From: Aquitalea magnusonii
GTDB taxonomy: Bacteria; Pseudomonadota; Gammaproteobacteria; Burkholderiales; Chromobacteriaceae
Assembly: GCF_002217795.2 (NCBI RefSeq)
Contig: NZ_AP018823.1
Location: forward strand, 3,596,001-3,660,000
Direction: 5' to 3'
DNA: 64,000 nt
Each line of letters begins with the position of its first letter. Position 1 is the stretch's first letter. Below, piece after piece: positions 62,181-64,000 of this stretch. Position numbers and translations under genes: made by a program. The notes below the pieces were generated by a model. It was not told where the DNA came from. It made no database searches and was given only the letters and a program-made list of their open reading frames with translations.

Positions 62181-62278
62181 CATAGGCGCATGCGGGGTTT
62201 CAATCTGCAAGTCTCTTCTTGATTGACCTATGCACTCACCTGAAATATTCGGCCCCGTGAATACGGGGTTTTTTTTTG
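62181..62278 (+). ncRNA. Candidate small RNA or leader with Rho-independent terminator
   Basis: GATTGACCTATG (62221-62232) pairs with TCAATC (62200-62205) and CATAGG (62181-62186), giving a two-part stem with a 13-nt bulge. It is followed by a terminator CCCCGT/ACGGGG with GAAT loop and ten T (62253-62278). No promoter is clear. Alternatives are the cviR 3' UTR or a leader of the dehydrogenase gene. Confidence 0.4.
62253..62278 (+). terminator. Strong Rho-independent terminator
   Basis: CCCCGT / ACGGGG with a 4-nt loop followed by ten consecutive T, 174 bases after the CviR-like stop codon. Confidence 0.88.
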
Positions 62279-62337
62279 CCCAGCCAGCCCCGCCTGTCCG
62301 TAATCCGCCACGAAACCGCAAATCTCCGGACAAGACC

Positions 62338-62366
62338 CTGTCACAAGCCTGGGCGATTTGTTACAG
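62338..62366 (+). promoter_or_regulatory. Operator-like dyad upstream of aldehyde dehydrogenase
   Basis: CTGTCACAA, 11 bases, TTGTTACAG, matching at 8 of 9 positions as an inverted repeat. It ends 34 bases before the dehydrogenase start, where a repressor could block transcription. Its binding protein is unknown. Confidence 0.4.
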
Positions 62367-62400
62367 TCGCTGCTCTTGCTGATTTCCCTGCCTGCCGGCC

Positions 62401-63756
62401 ATGAACGCCTTTACCAGTTGTAATCCCGCCACCGCCGAGGTGGTCTTTACCCGTCCGGGCTGGAGCCAGGACCGTCTGGAGCTTGCCCTCTCACAGCTGA
62501 AAACCGCACAGACCCGCTGGGCCGCGCTATCCGTTTCGCACCGGGCGCAGTGCCTGCTGCAACTGGCTGCACAACTGGAAGCCAGGCGTGAAGAACTGGC
62601 GTCCCTGGTCACCCTGGAAGTTGGCAAGCGTACCGCCGAATGCCTGGCCGAGATCGACAAGTCGGCGCAACTGATCCGTTATTACGCCGAACTGGCACCC
62701 AGCCTGCTGGCACCGCAATCCATTGCCACCCAGGCCAGCCAAAGCGGGGTGGCTTTCGAAGCACTGGGCTGTGTACTGGCGGTAATGCCGTGGAACTACC
62801 CCATCTGGCAACTGCTGCGATTTGCCGTGCCGGCCTTGATGGCGGGTAATACCTGCCTGGTCAAACCGGCACCATCGGTGCCGCAATGCACCCAGATGCT
62901 GCTTGAGCTGGTGCATGCTGCCGGGCTGGATTGTCTGGACATTGCCTGGATCGATCATGAGCTGGTGGAAGAGGCCATCCGCCGTTGCGACGCGGTGGCC
63001 TTCACCGGTTCTACCCATACCGGCCGCATCATTGCCAGCCTGGCCGGCAAGCATCTGAAAAAGACCGTGCTGGAACTGGGTGGCAGCAATCCCTTCATCG
63101 TGCTGGCCGATGCCGATGTAGCAGCGGCCGCCCAGGACGCGGTGAACTCGCGTTTCCGGGATGCCGGCCAAAGCTGTAATGCCGCCAAACGCATGATTGT
63201 GGTGCCAGAGATTGCTGATGCCTTTGTCGCGGCCTTTGTGGCGGCTGCCAGCAAGCTGCAGCCGGGGGATCCGCGCGACCCGGCCACCACCCTGTCACCA
63301 CTCACCCGTGCCGATCTGCGCGAGGCACTGCATGCCCAAGTTATGGATGCCTGTCATCAGGGTGCGCAGTTACTGTTGGGCGGCCAGTTGCCACCGGCAC
63401 CGGGTTTTTTCTACCCGGCTACGGTACTGGATCACGTCACGGCCCGCTGCCGTGTCTATCACGAGGAAGTCTTCGGGCCGGTGGCCAGCATTCTGCGTGC
63501 CCGTGATGAGGCCGATGCCATCCGGCTGGCCAATGACACGCCGTTTGGTCTGGGGGCGTCCATCTATACGGCGGATACCGCCCACGGCTGGGAGCTGGCA
63601 CGCCAACTGGAAGTGGGCAGCGTGTTCATCAACAGGCATACCAGCTCCGATTTGCGGCTGCCATTTGGCGGGGTAAAGGCTTCGGGCTATGGCCGAGAGC
63701 TGTCCGAGTTCGGGCTGTATGAATTCGTCAATGTCAAAACCTACTGGCAGAAATAG
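62401..63756 (+). CDS. NAD(P)-dependent aldehyde dehydrogenase, succinate-semialdehyde dehydrogenase-like
   Basis: 451 residues, the length of the short Sad/GabD2-type group. Seen: MPWNYPIWQLLRFAVPALMAGNTCLVKPA, FTGSTHTGR, catalytic Glu in LELGGSNPF and catalytic Cys in DAGQSCNAAKR, plus EEVFGPV and LPFGGVKASGYGRE. The opening NPATAEVVF fits succinate semialdehyde dehydrogenases; other small aldehydes are possible. No Shine-Dalgarno site is clear before the ATG. Confidence 0.9.
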   Translation: MNAFTSCNPATAEVVFTRPGWSQDRLELALSQLKTAQTRWAALSVSHRAQCLLQLAAQLEARREELASLVTLEVGKRTAECLAEIDKSAQLIRYYAELAPSLLAPQSIATQASQSGVAFEALGCVLAVMPWNYPIWQLLRFAVPALMAGNTCLVKPAPSVPQCTQMLLELVHAAGLDCLDIAWIDHELVEEAIRRCDAVAFTGSTHTGRIIASLAGKHLKKTVLELGGSNPFIVLADADVAAAAQDAVNSRFRDAGQSCNAAKRMIVVPEIADAFVAAFVAAASKLQPGDPRDPATTLSPLTRADLREALHAQVMDACHQGAQLLLGGQLPPAPGFFYPATVLDHVTARCRVYHEEVFGPVASILRARDEADAIRLANDTPFGLGASIYTADTAHGWELARQLEVGSVFINRHTSSDLRLPFGGVKASGYGRELSEFGLYEFVNVKTYWQK

Positions 63757-63810
63757 CTGTCACGCCGAAGAGGACGGGCGGCCAGCAGCGCCCCTCGCCG
63801 ACGGCACCGG

Positions 63811-64000
63811 ATGTCCCTTGCGATGAAGCCTTTCTCCTTGCTCTCACACGCGGGCTGGCTGGCCCTGCTGGTGCTCTTTGCCTGCCTTGCCTACTTCGCC
63901 CTGATCGCCATTGTGCCTGGCTGGCTGGCAGGCACAGTGGCGGGCTGGCCACGCTCCATCCTGTTGGCCCTGCTGCTGTTTGTCCTGTTTTTTGCCATTA
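63811..64000 (+). CDS. Membrane protein, start only (cut by window end)
   Basis: 63 residues are visible, starting MSLAMKPFSLLSHAGW, with two hydrophobic segments (WLALLVLFACLAYFALIAIV and SILLALLLFVLFFAI). This resembles the beginning of a small membrane protein such as a DUF485-type family member, but too little is present to name it. A second ATG at 63823 is also possible. The 54-base gap to the dehydrogenase gene suggests an operon. Confidence 0.5.
   Translation, partial: MSLAMKPFSLLSHAGWLALLVLFACLAYFALIAIVPGWLAGTVAGWPRSILLALLLFVLFFAI

Larger units (their letters stand above)
62079..62400. other. Intergenic region with structured RNA candidate and dyad
   Basis: Holds no convincing gene. 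A minus-strand frame ending at 62106 has some protein-like stretches but no start signal. The middle is a stem-loop plus terminator (62181-62278); two dyads follow (62294-62332 and 62338-62366) just upstream of the aldehyde dehydrogenase gene. Confidence 0.55.

Noticed and set aside
62106..62333. 75-codon minus-strand frame that could be the end of a convergent luxI gene
   Set aside because: The residues do not resemble an AHL synthase C-terminus, the frame crosses the terminator, and there is no upstream luxI part.

Overview
The window looks like chromosomal DNA of a high-GC betaproteobacterium of the Neisseriales, most likely the Chromobacteriaceae (Chromobacterium/Aquitalea/Vogesella group). 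The strongest pointers are a LuxR-type regulator that closely resembles CviR of Chromobacterium violaceum, the betaproteobacterial block ispE / tRNA-Gln / prs / rplY / pth / ychF, an acid-stress type amino-acid decarboxylase and the UbiU-UbiV-UbiT set. Genus-level placement is inference.

Layout. 1-13.5 kb is metabolic: the end of an AdiA/LdcC-like decarboxylase, a decayed GGDEF gene remnant, a GMC oxidoreductase, an AraC regulator, ferredoxin-NADP reductase, a trans-sulfuration PLP enzyme, an acyl-CoA ligase, a cystine-type ABC binding protein and permease (no ATPase), a TauE/SafE exporter and a DUF945 protein. 13.6-25.5 kb is a defence island on the minus strand in the order fic, hsdM, hsdS, a small protein with a PD-(D/E)XK-like residue pattern, hsdR, mcrB, mcrC. 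The genes are closely spaced or overlap, so a type I restriction-modification system, a Fic protein and a McrBC-type modification-dependent restriction system may share one transcript. Three copies of a GGGGTAAT-type site lie just upstream of fic.

25.8-38.5 kb is core housekeeping: ychF, pth, rplY, prs, tRNA-Gln, ispE, lolB and a TPR lipoprotein on the minus strand; mutM, plsC and rep on the plus strand; apaH; a membrane-anchored dihaem cytochrome c5; tRNA-Arg. 38.9-45.3 kb holds a bacterioferritin pair whose subunits have complementary active sites (one keeps the haem Met and lost the ferroxidase ligands, the other the reverse), a BvgS/EvgS-type hybrid kinase, a pentanucleotide tandem repeat, a 63-residue protein and a Nudix hydrolase. 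45.4-56.2 kb is the recombination locus recC-recB, then polyphosphate:AMP phosphotransferase and a periplasmic binding protein, then recD, with ATGA-type overlaps.

56.3-59.3 kb carries a SirB-family membrane protein and ubiU-ubiV-ubiT for oxygen-independent ubiquinone synthesis; the ubiV ribosome binding site lies inside a perfect 9-bp hairpin arm. 59.4-64 kb has a LysR regulator, a long gene-free stretch, the CviR-like regulator with no luxI gene beside it, a structured intergenic element ending in a strong terminator, an aldehyde dehydrogenase, and the start of a membrane protein cut by the window end.

The best candidates for something new are the fic-hsd-mcr operon with its small nuclease-like protein and iterated operator sites, the solo CviR-like receptor with an altered ligand-contact residue, the possible small RNA next to it, and the ubiV translational hairpin.
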